DNA of 33,786 nucleotides from CAYPEK01 sp964409645 (GCA_964409645.1 CAYPEK010000041.1:1-33786), one strand, 5' to 3'; shown: positions 1-7,428, numbered from the stretch's first letter. Made by a program: numbers and translations. The notes: a model not told the origin generated them from the letters alone.

Positions 1-42
1 TGGAAGGTTAAGCCGAGGCTTGATTGAACGGTTGCCGATAGG

Positions 43-960
43 CTATTCAGCCGCGTCGAGCGCGATAACGGTGTAATAAATCAGCTTGGAAACTTTCACG
101 ATCTGACTGTAATTTAGTTTGTCCGGCAGGTCGTCCTTCGTGTGAAACAATTCCTTCTGCTTCGAGCTTGCGTTAAATTCGCGGACGAACATCACGGCCG
201 GAATCTTCTTTTTCCAGAACGGCTTGTAGTCGCCGAAGTTGGGCAGCATGTCCGAGCGCATTGGCCAGACGTGCAGGTCGGGAACACTCGCGGCGGCTGT
301 GTTTTGAATTGTCTTGGTGAGTCCGGCGGACAGCTGATTGTACATAATCAACGTTCCGTCGGGCAGCCCCATATCGGTTCCGATGTAGTCAACGATCAAC
401 GCAGCACCTTTGCGCTTTTCGTCTTTCATTATTTCATTCACATAATGGTTGCTGCCGAGTTCTCTTTCCTCCTCGCCGGTGAAAAAGACGATGATTATCT
501 GAGATTTCAGGTTTGCCTGCGATAGCGCATGGGCGGCCGCGAGCACGGCCGCTACGCCGCTCGCGTTATCATCGGCGCCAGGTGCGGCAGCATCGGTCGG
601 CCCGGCGTATGAATCGTAATGCGCGCCGAGCAGAGTCCACCTTTCCGGTTGCGATTTGCCGTCCGTCGTGATGTTGCCGACGACGTTCATCATTTCATGA
701 TCCGACGCTATGAACGTATCGAAGGAGGCCGGGATGCCGAGATCATTCAAAGATTTTTTAAGGTATTCCGCCGCTTCCGCCGCCTTCGGGCTGAAAACGT
801 GCCGGGTTCCGAATGATACGAGTTTATCCACGGTCGCGCGGATGTCCGTTTCGCTGATTAGCGATACCGGTCCGGAATCCGCGGCAAACGCTGTTTGAAT
901 GAAAAGCATGACGGCGGCGATCGGCGCCAGATATTTCAATAAGATAAATCCATTCTTCAT
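43..960 (-). CDS. Secreted M28-family zinc aminopeptidase
   Basis: Predicted exported di-zinc metallopeptidase of family M28, probably cleaving N-terminal residues from peptides in the periplasm or outside the cell. Residues 1-26 form a Sec signal peptide (MKNGF start, hydrophobic core, cut after AFA). The five metal ligands of the family are visible in order: His114 in GAHYDS, Asp131 in GADDNASG, Glu164 after catalytic Glu163 in TGEEE, Asp191 in IVDYIG and His273 in LFHTKDD. The length of 305 aa is normal for the family. A TTG at 981 would add seven residues, but the ATG at 960 gives a clean signal peptide. The gene follows the GH36-like gene on the same strand but is separated from it by a palindromic element. 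The ATG lies inside one copy of a short direct repeat that flanks this element. Substrate specificity cannot be read from the sequence. Confidence 0.9.
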   Translation of the reverse strand: MKNGFILLKYLAPIAAVMLFIQTAFAADSGPVSLISETDIRATVDKLVSFGTRHVFSPKAAEAAEYLKKSLNDLGIPASFDTFIASDHEMMNVVGNITTDGKSQPERWTLLGAHYDSYAGPTDAAAPGADDNASGVAAVLAAAHALSQANLKSQIIIVFFTGEEERELGSNHYVNEIMKDEKRKGAALIVDYIGTDMGLPDGTLIMYNQLSAGLTKTIQNTAAASVPDLHVWPMRSDMLPNFGDYKPFWKKKIPAVMFVREFNASSKQKELFHTKDDLPDKLNYSQIVKVSKLIYYTVIALDAAE

Positions 961-977
961 ATCATCACTTGTGTACG

Positions 978-1014
978 ACAAAACTTTTGTGCCACCCTCA
1001 AATTTAATTTGAGG
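978..1014. repeat. Two small perfect palindromes beside the element
   Basis: Positions 978-990 read ACAAAACTTTTGT, with 6-bp arms around one base. Positions 996-1014 read CCTCAAATTTAATTTGAGG, with 9-bp arms around one base. They fill the space between the M28 start and the left terminal repeat, so the whole 961-1132 gap is made of inverted repeats. They could be extra hairpins of the inserted element or operator-like sites for the M28 gene. Neither has a T-tract that would make it an obvious terminator. Confidence 0.6.
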
Positions 1015-1023
1015 ATGATTCTA

Positions 1024-1132
1024 TTAATCGTTCCCACGCTCTGCGTGGGAATGCCTCTTCCGACGCTCCCGCGTCGTTGGACGCAGAGCGTCCGTTTTGC
1101 TCCGCTCCCACGCGGAGCGTGGGAGCGATTAA
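1024..1132. repeat. Palindromic MITE/REP-like element with 27-bp terminal inverted repeats
   Basis: The first 27 bases (1024-1050, beginning TTAATCGTTCCCACGCT) and the last 27 bases (1106-1132) are inverted repeats with two mismatches. Each arm is itself a hairpin around TCCCACGC/GCGTGGGA. Between them, 1061-1091 folds as a third hairpin: GACGCT/AGCGTC outer and GCGTC/GACGC inner pairs. Read as protein, the element gives strings such as PTLCVGMP and RSHAPRG. I recall these as common spurious annotations in genomes that carry this type of interspersed repeat. No transposase is present, so it would be mobilised in trans if it is mobile. It is the only copy I see in the window. Confidence 0.8.
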
Positions 1133-1157
1133 ATGATAAATCATTCTTCATAACAGA

Positions 1158-2834
1158 TCAGTACCAATTATATGTTACTTCCTGTCCCATGAGCTTCCAG
1201 CGCTGCGGAAACTGGTTTTCCATCCAGTCGAGCGGTTCCGGAGGCGGCGCGGGCGCGGCGGTCAGCTTCAGGGTCTCTTTGATGTCCTGTTTTTCGGCGT
1301 TGCCGATTTCGTTGCGGTTCAGCGAGATGAACATTGGCGTGCCGCTGCGCGCGAGCAGATCGAGCCACTGGCGGTTCTTGTCCCACGGCACCATTCCGGC
1401 CTGAACGAGCCCGACGCAGTCGGCGTCCGCGGCGTAGAAAGTGTTGTGTTGCGGAGCCCGGAACGCGAGCGAGTTGACCCCGTTCTTGCGCGTACCCGGC
1501 CAGTCTTTGCCGCTCGTATCGTCGCCTATCCGGTTGAGTTCGAACATGCCTGCCGAAAGATGGCTGACAGTGTTGCAACCGATGACAACTGCATCGCCTG
1601 CCGCCTCACGGATCGTGCGGTAGAGTCCGAGAATAACTTCGGCTGTGGTCTTGGTTTTGTCCGCGAATGTCCAGCCGTCGTTTGTAATTTCTCCTCCCAT
1701 CGCGCTGCCCCAGCGACCGGCGATGTCATAAGTTGTGAAATCGTGCTTGACTAATTCGTATCCCCACTCGCGAAAACGGGAGATGTCTTCTGTAATCTGA
1801 GTGCCGACTTCGGGTATTGTCGGGTCGAGGAAGTCGTTGCTGCGGGAGAGGCGCCACAAAGCGGGCTGATTCTTCGCGGCCGCGAGTGGCCTCACCCAGA
1901 TGCCCGGTCTCGCGCCGGCTTCGGATATCTCCTTCGCAAGTTTCGGCATCGACGGATATCTGGCATTGCCGCGATCCCACGGGCCGCCGTTGGTGACTCC
2001 TTCGGGTTGCCATCCGGCATCCACGACAGTGAATGGTTTGTTCGCGCCGCCGGGTGAGAGCGAGACGATGAAGCGCGCGTCTTTCACGATATTCTTTGAG
2101 GTGTTCATCATGCCGTAGCTGTAATACCAGTCGTTGCTTCCGAAAACGGTGTACGGGAGCAGTCTTGGTGCCGGGCACATCTGCGCGCAGAAGGCGCGTG
2201 CGGCCTGATACGCTGACTCAGTGCCGCCGCCGAGGCGTGAGCATATTTCGCACACGTCAAGAGTTCTGTCACCGAGCGAAACGCCGCGTCCGCCGCTCCG
2301 CACGTCGCAGGTAAGGGTCAGTTTATCGGGCGACAGATTCCAGAAGCAGAGGGCTGCCGCGCCCGTGCGGACTCCGTAGCCGTTTGTCATCTTCCCATCG
2401 AAGGCGAGGAAATACCACGGCATCACGCGTCCGGTGTCCGGCGCGTCCCAGCGCAGGTCGCCGTATGCGCGTTCCCAGTGGTCGCCGAGGGCCATTTTCA
2501 CGCTTGAGAAATCGCCGCCCCAGCTCATGCTTATTCGTTTGACGGCTGCCTTGGGCGCGGAGAGTCGCACGGCTATAGTCTGATCCTTAGTGACTGTCAG
2601 AAGCGATACTCCGCCGGATTCCCAAGCGCCCGCGCCGTTCGGGGACAAGGAAAGCACTCCATTTTCGGTGACTGCGGCGACTTCGTCCGGCAGTCCCAGC
2701 AATGCTGAAGGTTTGCTGCCTGAAGAGGGTGTTTTTTCGCTCTTCGAATAACCGAGCGAAGGTAAGAAACCGGCGGAGAGGAGGGCCGCCCCCGTGTATG
2801 CGATGAAATCCCGCCGAGTCATTTTTTTGTCCAT
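1158..2834 (-). CDS. Tat-exported GH36/GH27-like glycoside hydrolase (alpha-galactosidase clan)
   Basis: Probable retaining alpha-glycosidase acting on galactose-type or related alpha-linked sugars outside the cytoplasm. The N-terminus has a twin-arginine signal (TRRDFIAYTGAALLSAG). A beta-sandwich region of about 200 residues is followed by a TIM barrel from about residue 230. Clan GH-D hallmarks are present: VVDAGWQ on an early strand, the nucleophile motif LVKHDF (Asp365) and RIGDD (438-439), which corresponds to the acid/base loop. The ATG at 2846 is possible, but the ATG at 2834 has GGTGA five bases upstream and puts the RR motif nearer the start, so 558 aa is preferred. The palindromic element and the M28 peptidase gene lie downstream. 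The exact sugar is not deducible; GH36, GH27 and GH31-like subfamilies overlap here. Confidence 0.82.
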   Translation of the reverse strand: MDKKMTRRDFIAYTGAALLSAGFLPSLGYSKSEKTPSSGSKPSALLGLPDEVAAVTENGVLSLSPNGAGAWESGGVSLLTVTKDQTIAVRLSAPKAAVKRISMSWGGDFSSVKMALGDHWERAYGDLRWDAPDTGRVMPWYFLAFDGKMTNGYGVRTGAAALCFWNLSPDKLTLTCDVRSGGRGVSLGDRTLDVCEICSRLGGGTESAYQAARAFCAQMCPAPRLLPYTVFGSNDWYYSYGMMNTSKNIVKDARFIVSLSPGGANKPFTVVDAGWQPEGVTNGGPWDRGNARYPSMPKLAKEISEAGARPGIWVRPLAAAKNQPALWRLSRSNDFLDPTIPEVGTQITEDISRFREWGYELVKHDFTTYDIAGRWGSAMGGEITNDGWTFADKTKTTAEVILGLYRTIREAAGDAVVIGCNTVSHLSAGMFELNRIGDDTSGKDWPGTRKNGVNSLAFRAPQHNTFYAADADCVGLVQAGMVPWDKNRQWLDLLARSGTPMFISLNRNEIGNAEKQDIKETLKLTAAPAPPPEPLDWMENQFPQRWKLMGQEVTYNWY

Positions 2835-2914
2835 AGCATTCACCATTCAATCAGCATTGAGTACAAGAATGCCACATCTGCCGGATTTGTTGTAGCTGAA
2901 AATAAAAGAAGCAT

Positions 2915-2941
2915 AAAAAAGGGCCGGGGTGCGCCCGGCCC
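2915..2941 (-). terminator. Rho-independent terminator of the DUF35/thiolase operon
   Basis: Positions 2921-2941 form a GGGCCGGG/CCCGGCCC stem of 8 perfect G-C-rich pairs with a 5-base loop. On the minus strand it is followed by six T residues (2920-2915). It lies about 30 bases after the stop of the DUF35 gene and ends that transcription unit. The plus strand lacks a clear T-tract. Confidence 0.9.
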
Positions 2942-2969
2942 TTCATCAATTCCGTATAGCCACTTCCGC

Positions 2970-3566
2970 TTAGAAAGTGAATCCTTTCGGGAGCTTCGAA
3001 GCGGGGGTTCCTTTGAGGACCCACGAGAGGTCCGTGATGGTGAATGTGGGGTTTTTCGTCCGGAAGATGGGCACCACGCTGAGGCCGATTTCGGGATCGC
3101 CGCATTGTATGTAGCTCATAAGCATCACACTTACGCCTTCGATCTCCACGTTGATGAACTTAATTGGCTTTTCGAGCGTGTTGAACGCGCCCGTGCGCTC
3201 GGTGATCATGAACGTGTGTATCTTTGCTGTTTTGCGTGCGACGCTCGTGAGATCCACGACCTTCATTTCCTCGAGGCAATCCGGGCAGAAGATGCGGAAC
3301 GGCAGGTATGTAGATCCTTTGAAAGCACATTTCGGATTCATGCAGCGGGTTCCGCGAAGGATGCCCTTTGAGATGCCCTCGAAGAAGGCGTACTCTTTGC
3401 CGTATGAGTGGATGTAGGTCATGCTTCTGGGGTTGGTTACGCCGCAGAGTTTGTTCTTTTCGTTATAGATCGGCTTGTTCGGGTCGATGACGTGGAACGT
3501 ACCTTTGACACTATAGCGGTTCTGTTTGACTTTGACCGAGCCGGTCATTGATTTCGCGTCTGCCAT
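2970..3566 (-). CDS. DUF35 Zn-ribbon/OB-fold protein partnering a thiolase-like enzyme
   Basis: Acyl-CoA-associated OB-fold protein of the DUF35 family (198 aa). Family members bind thiolase-fold enzymes and form a bridge for CoA substrates. Four Cys that can bind zinc are visible: Cys75 and Cys80 (CMNPKC) and Cys94 and Cys97 (CPDC). The first pair has four intervening residues instead of the more usual two. The C-terminal half (about 100-190) has the alternating strands expected of the OB fold. A strong Shine-Dalgarno sequence, GGGAGGT, lies within the last codons of the upstream thiolase-like gene, and the two genes are only two bases apart. They are therefore translationally coupled and likely form a complex. 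Known parallels are BbsA/BbsB of toluene degradation, the archaeal thiolase/HMG-CoA synthase assembly and ChsH2/Ltp2 in steroid degradation. The substrate is unknown. Confidence 0.85.
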   Translation of the reverse strand: MADAKSMTGSVKVKQNRYSVKGTFHVIDPNKPIYNEKNKLCGVTNPRSMTYIHSYGKEYAFFEGISKGILRGTRCMNPKCAFKGSTYLPFRIFCPDCLEEMKVVDLTSVARKTAKIHTFMITERTGAFNTLEKPIKFINVEIEGVSVMLMSYIQCGDPEIGLSVVPIFRTKNPTFTITDLSWVLKGTPASKLPKGFTF

Positions 3567-3568
3567 TG

Positions 3569-4993
3569 TTATTTACCTCCCTTCAACTGGTGGTCGGGAT
3601 GCACAAGGACGGTTGCGGTGACGTGGGAGCCGACACCGGCGTGGCTGATTGCGAGCCCGCGCTTGGCGCCCTTGACCGTGAGGTCTTTCCAGTCTTTCGG
3701 TTTCGTCTTGCCGAACGATTTCCAGCGTTTCGGGTCACCGTGGATCTGCGCGTGTTTCTTCCAGATGTGCAGGGCCACTTCGCAAACCTGCATGAGGCCG
3801 GTCGCACCGACCGCGTGCATGCAGCCGATCAAGCCGCCGGAGATGTTCGCGGGGAGTTTGCCGGGTTTGCCGGTGTGCGGGTTGATGTGGTAGCAGTCGC
3901 CGGACTCGACATATTCGCGGCCGTGCCCGTACGGTCGGATGCCGATATCTTCGTAAGTCTGAATGTCGCTGATAGTAAACGCGTCGTGGAGCTCGACGAG
4001 GTCGAGGTCGCGCGTCGGATCGACTACGCCCGCCATGCGGTATGCGTAGTAGGCGGCCATGCGAGCCGCTAGGAATCCGGTGAAGCCGGGATAACGGCTG
4101 CCGCCGGGGAATTCCTTTTCGAGATTCTTGTACTGGCTGGCTGTCTCGTTGGGCAGGAGCGGAATTTCCATGTCGCGGCGGTCTCCGGCGCGAAGAGTGT
4201 GCGATCCGGCGGCTATGTGGACAAGCAGCGGATCCTTGCAGAGTTTGAAGGCGGTCTTTTCATCCGCGACGATGCAGCAGGAGGCGCCCACGCTCATCAG
4301 GCAGGCATCGAGAGCGCGCAACGGGTAAGCCACGATCGGCGACTTAAGGACGTCATCGACGGTGATCTTCATCGGCGCTTGAGCGAACGGGTTGTGGCAG
4401 GCGTATCCGTGGTTCTTCACGGAGATTTCAGCCATCGTCCGGCGGAACGAATCCTCGGATTTTCCGAAAACTTTCCAATATTTCTGCGCCATGACGGCGT
4501 AGTAACCGGTGTAGATGTGGCCGAGCGGGGTTTCCCAGTCCTTATCGGCCGCGCACGATATGAGGTGGTTGCCTTCGTCTGTCGGCACTTCGTCCATGCG
4601 CTCCCAGCCCATGGCGAGCGCGCAGTCGGAGTAGCCGGATGCTACGGCTTTCACCGCCTCCCAGAGGGTCGAGCCGCCTGTGGCGCCGCCGGTTTTCACG
4701 CCGATGTTGCCGAGGGGGTCGAGTCCGAGCCGGTCGTGGATGACTGATTCGCCGAGCAGTTGGTCGCCGAAGTGGTCCGCGAAATGTCCGTAGTAACAGG
4801 TGTGGATGTAGCTTTTCAACTCTGCGGGCGACATGCCGATCAGTTCGGCCGCCATCTTGAAAGCGTCGATGCAGAGCTCCTCCGTCCGCTTTTCAGGGAA
4901 TGCTCTCCTGAATTCGGATTCCCCGGCGGTGATGAGGTAAACGGGCCGCATCAGCTTGGGGATCTTAAGTTGCTGCTTGCTGAACTTAATCAT
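3569..4993 (-). CDS. SCP2-type thiolase-fold protein lacking the nucleophilic Cys
   Basis: Thiolase-superfamily protein (474 aa) of the SCP2/acetyl-CoA acetyltransferase type. Recognisable signatures are VELHDAF (His336), ISGGLIG and MHAVGATG (His393). The position that normally holds the acyl-accepting Cys in the CASG loop is Gly103 here (GGATGGSTL). The second Cys site, written HDCF in sterol carrier protein X as I recall it, is HDAF. Classical thiolysis by a covalent Cys intermediate is therefore unlikely. A retro-aldolase or another acyl-CoA C-C lyase/condensing role, as for Ltp2-type proteins, is a reasonable alternative. The start is the ATG at 4993, preceded by GAAAGGAG; longer frames upstream lack a ribosome site. 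It is coupled to the DUF35 gene downstream. Confidence 0.85.
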   Translation of the reverse strand: MIKFSKQQLKIPKLMRPVYLITAGESEFRRAFPEKRTEELCIDAFKMAAELIGMSPAELKSYIHTCYYGHFADHFGDQLLGESVIHDRLGLDPLGNIGVKTGGATGGSTLWEAVKAVASGYSDCALAMGWERMDEVPTDEGNHLISCAADKDWETPLGHIYTGYYAVMAQKYWKVFGKSEDSFRRTMAEISVKNHGYACHNPFAQAPMKITVDDVLKSPIVAYPLRALDACLMSVGASCCIVADEKTAFKLCKDPLLVHIAAGSHTLRAGDRRDMEIPLLPNETASQYKNLEKEFPGGSRYPGFTGFLAARMAAYYAYRMAGVVDPTRDLDLVELHDAFTISDIQTYEDIGIRPYGHGREYVESGDCYHINPHTGKPGKLPANISGGLIGCMHAVGATGLMQVCEVALHIWKKHAQIHGDPKRWKSFGKTKPKDWKDLTVKGAKRGLAISHAGVGSHVTATVLVHPDHQLKGGK

Positions 4994-5037
4994 GCCTTTT
5001 CTCCTTTCGATGTTGTTCTCATCGTTCGGAAGGCTTA

Positions 5038-5084
5038 AACCGCCGCGGAATAATTCCCGCACTTTGTGTTGTTACGCGGCGGTT
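5038..5084. promoter_or_regulatory. Perfect inverted repeat in the leader of the thiolase operon
   Basis: AACCGCCGCG at 5038-5047 and CGCGGCGGTT at 5075-5084 pair perfectly across a 27-base spacer. The repeat lies about 45-90 bases before the thiolase start codon, so it could be an operator bound by a dimeric regulator or a leader hairpin in the mRNA. It has no T-tract and does not look like a terminator. Confidence 0.5.
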
Positions 5085-5262
5085 ATGATGATGCGACCAT
5101 AGCTGTATAGCAACAGCCGCCGTTTCGTTCGACAAAGAAGCCATCCGGTTTCGAGAGGTTGGTCTAATACAAGTAAGCGATGTTCATTCTACTAAAAAAA
5201 TGCAGGATCGGAAAGAGTATTTTCATTTAAAATGAGAAGCCATCCTGAACCGCCTGATGGGT

Positions 5263-5268
5263 TATAAT
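5263..5268 (+). promoter_or_regulatory. Possible -10 box for the cyclase gene
   Basis: A perfect TATAAT lies 50 bases before the cyclase ATG, in an A+T-rich stretch. No good -35 sequence is found 16-18 bases upstream, so the call rests on the -10 match alone. Confidence 0.35.
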
Positions 5269-5318
5269 ATATCTTGTACTATTGCATTACCGCACGCGAT
5301 GTCGAGCAGGAGGCCGGA

Positions 5319-6074
5319 ATGAGAAACTTCATTGATTTAAGCGTGCCGATTGAAGCGGTCCCAAGTGAGCCGTTCATGCCGACTGTGCAGCACCACGGTC
5401 ACAAAGAGGGCGCACAGGTGATGTGCGGGATGTTCGGTTGCCGGGCGGAAGACCTGCCGGAAGGGCTTGGCTGGGCGAACGATACGGTGACGTTGATCTC
5501 GCACGCGGGCACACATGTAGATGCGCCTTGGCACTTTTTCCCGAAGGCCGAAGGGCGGCGGGCGATAACGATCGATGAAGCGCCGCTGGACTGGTTCTAC
5601 GGGCCGGGAGTAGTTCTTGACTTCATAGGCAAGCCGGAAGGCTCGGTCATAACGGCGGATGAAATGGCTGAGGCTGAGCGGCTTTGCGGGAAGAACATCG
5701 AAAAGGGCGACATTGTTCTGATCCGGACTGGTGCGGACAAATTGTGGGGCAAGAAGGAGTATTTCGATGCTGGCTGCGGTATGGGTAGGGAGGCCACGCT
5801 GTGGCTTATCGAGCGTGGCGTGAAAGTGATGGGCATAGATGCGTGGGGCTGGGACAGGCCATTTAAATATATGAAGGAAGAATACGAGCGGACGAAGGAC
5901 GGCAGCAAAATCTGGGAGGCGCACTTCGTCGGCATCGATCATGAATATTGCCATATAGAGAAACTGGCGAATCTCGACAAGCTGCCGCCGCACGGGTTCA
6001 TGGTAATGTGTTTTCCAGTGAGCATAAAGGGCGGAAGCGCGGGATGGTCGCGCGTTGTGGCGATGATCGAATGA
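5319..6074 (+). CDS. Cyclase-family metal-dependent hydrolase (kynurenine-formamidase-like)
   Basis: Member of the cyclase family (PF04199), metal-dependent amidases or lactonases that include bacterial kynurenine formamidase and isatin hydrolase. The defining motif SHAGTHVDAPWHF is intact, with His66, Asp68 and His72 as metal ligands. DIVLIRTG and a C-terminal GGSAGWSRVVA segment are further family features. The protein is 251 aa, the usual size. The ATG at 5319 has AGGAGG six bases upstream; the longer TTG start at 5274 has nothing comparable. No signal peptide is visible, so it is cytoplasmic. It begins a plus-strand set diverging from the thiolase operon. Shared regulation with that operon is possible but not shown. 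No tryptophan-pathway genes are nearby, so the substrate is open. Confidence 0.85.
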   Translation: MRNFIDLSVPIEAVPSEPFMPTVQHHGHKEGAQVMCGMFGCRAEDLPEGLGWANDTVTLISHAGTHVDAPWHFFPKAEGRRAITIDEAPLDWFYGPGVVLDFIGKPEGSVITADEMAEAERLCGKNIEKGDIVLIRTGADKLWGKKEYFDAGCGMGREATLWLIERGVKVMGIDAWGWDRPFKYMKEEYERTKDGSKIWEAHFVGIDHEYCHIEKLANLDKLPPHGFMVMCFPVSIKGGSAGWSRVVAMIE

Positions 6075-6110
6075 AAGGGTTTTCGTCCGGGGAAGCGAGA
6101 GATTTTCCGA

Positions 6111-7406
6111 ATGAATGAGTATTTTGAAATGAATATGGCTGCGGCATCGCGGCACAAAACCGAACTTTACAAAGCGTTGAGAGGTTTTGAAAAAGATAAG
6201 GGATCCAGGCACGGGCTGCGGGAGAAGAATGTTCCAGAGATTGAAGATGAATCAGAGAAATGGGAAGCGCTTAAGGCAGCTCCAAAAGAAAAGATAGCTA
6301 TTGCGGTAGGATTCGGCGTTTGTTTAAAAATGATGAATTTTTCTCCGGAGAGTATTGGAGATTCGATATATTTTGTGTACGAACCGAATGTGGAATTGAT
6401 ACTCGATGCGATTGAAAAAAATGATCTGACGGGCCTGATGGAGGCGTCGTGGATAAACATATTCACCGGCCCGGAAGGACTTGCCTCTTTCAAAGAGGCC
6501 ATATTTGAAACTACCTGTGATTATATCGTCAAGAATTACGACAGGTATTCGACCGGCATTTTCAGGGATCGAATACAGTTGTATATCGATCAAGAGGCGT
6601 CGGCGGAGCGCAGGGCCGAGTATGAAGAGATATGCAATAAATATTTTTTCGAAACGATGAAGATGGTGGACGAACGGATGTTGGATCATTATCTGAACGT
6701 GGAAGCGGCCGAAATTGCAGAGTATCTTAATATGGCTCACGAAGATACAAAAGTATTGATTGTGCAATCAACAAAACTTCTATCCGAAGATTGGAAAAAC
6801 GCCCAGCCCAGAAGCGTGGCGGAAATACACGAGTGGTACAAAAACACTCCTTACTATATATTCAATCTTGCGGCGTATCATGTAATAAGCGCCGGTTACA
6901 GCAGGATGATGGAGCTTGTGGAAAGAGAGCTGGGCGGAATTAAAGGGCCGATTTTGGATTTTGGCGGTGGGGACGGCGATATGACGATTCGGCTTGCCGA
7001 ACGCGGACTCAATGTCACGTACTGCGATGTTCCGGGCAACACAATGAAATACGCTCGGTGGCGATTTAGGAAGCGTGGCCTGAAAGTCGGCATAATTATA
7101 TCCGATTCAGCGGACATTATTCATTTGAAAAGGCGATACTCGGCAATACTCGCATTGGATGTTCTGGAGCATCTTGTGAATCCGCTGAATTATTGCAGAG
7201 TATTCCACGAGCATTTGGAGCCGGGTGGCGTACTGATTGCCAAGCCATCGTTTTCGCACGACTCTGAAGAGGCGCCGATGCATCTTGCCGAGAATGAAAA
7301 ATACAGCGATTCATTCGATGAAGAAATGAGAAAAATTGGTTTTGAGAAGGCGCCGCCGGAGAGTGATGTGGTTGAATTCTGGAAGAAGCGCGAGCCGGTC
7401 TGTTGA
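6111..7406 (+). CDS. SAM-dependent methyltransferase with DUF115/Maf-like N-terminal domain
   Basis: Two-part protein of 431 aa. The C-terminal part is a class I SAM methyltransferase: the glycine-rich loop DFGGGDGD (283-290), an acidic residue after the second strand (YCDVPG) and LALDVLEHL (347-354). It is followed by PGGVLIAKPSF, a common last-strand arrangement. The first 190 residues contain VGFGVCLKMM and IYFVYEPNVELI. These resemble the DUF115/motility-accessory-factor domain, which handles nucleotide or sugar substrates, but this is only a pattern resemblance. The gene is visibly richer in A+T than its neighbours, which hints at separate ancestry. The ATG at 6111 was kept; its ribosome site is weak, and an ATG at 6129 or 6135 is an alternative. 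The methyl acceptor is unknown. Confidence 0.8.
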   Translation: MNEYFEMNMAAASRHKTELYKALRGFEKDKGSRHGLREKNVPEIEDESEKWEALKAAPKEKIAIAVGFGVCLKMMNFSPESIGDSIYFVYEPNVELILDAIEKNDLTGLMEASWINIFTGPEGLASFKEAIFETTCDYIVKNYDRYSTGIFRDRIQLYIDQEASAERRAEYEEICNKYFFETMKMVDERMLDHYLNVEAAEIAEYLNMAHEDTKVLIVQSTKLLSEDWKNAQPRSVAEIHEWYKNTPYYIFNLAAYHVISAGYSRMMELVERELGGIKGPILDFGGGDGDMTIRLAERGLNVTYCDVPGNTMKYARWRFRKRGLKVGIIISDSADIIHLKRRYSAILALDVLEHLVNPLNYCRVFHEHLEPGGVLIAKPSFSHDSEEAPMHLAENEKYSDSFDEEMRKIGFEKAPPESDVVEFWKKREPVC

Positions 7407-7428
7407 GGCTGTTATACGGAGGAAAAGA

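Larger units (their letters stand above)
943..1152. repeat. Near-identical short direct repeats flanking the palindromic region
   Basis: Positions 943-961 (GATAAATCCATTCTTCATA) and 1135-1152 (GATAAATCATTCTTCATA) match at 18 bases with a single 1-bp gap. On the minus strand both read ATGAAGAATG followed by ATTTATC. The copy at 943-961 contains the M28 start codon. The other copy starts a few bases after the stop of the GH36-like gene and directly abuts the right end of the palindromic element. This looks like a duplication associated with insertion of the element. Confidence 0.75.
4994..5318. other. Divergent intergenic region between the thiolase and cyclase operons
   Basis: A 325-base gene-free stretch that must carry the promoters of the minus-strand thiolase/DUF35 unit and the plus-strand cyclase unit. 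It contains the Shine-Dalgarno sequence of the thiolase-like gene (about 5001-5008), a perfect 10-bp inverted repeat (5038-5047 with 5075-5084), a small palindrome GGAATAATTCC (5047-5057) and a TATAAT box (5263-5268). I see no credible reading frame, tRNA or known riboswitch. The A+T-rich part at 5161-5275 is the most promoter-like. Confidence 0.6.

Noticed and set aside
957..1151. 64-residue minus-strand frame running through the palindromic element
   Set aside because: Its sequence is just the translated inverted repeats; it starts in the duplicated ATGAAGAATG and has no family signature.
5337..6212. 291-residue minus-strand frame antisense to the cyclase gene
   Set aside because: Antisense to a gene with a complete catalytic motif; Arg/His-rich shadow composition and no motif of its own.
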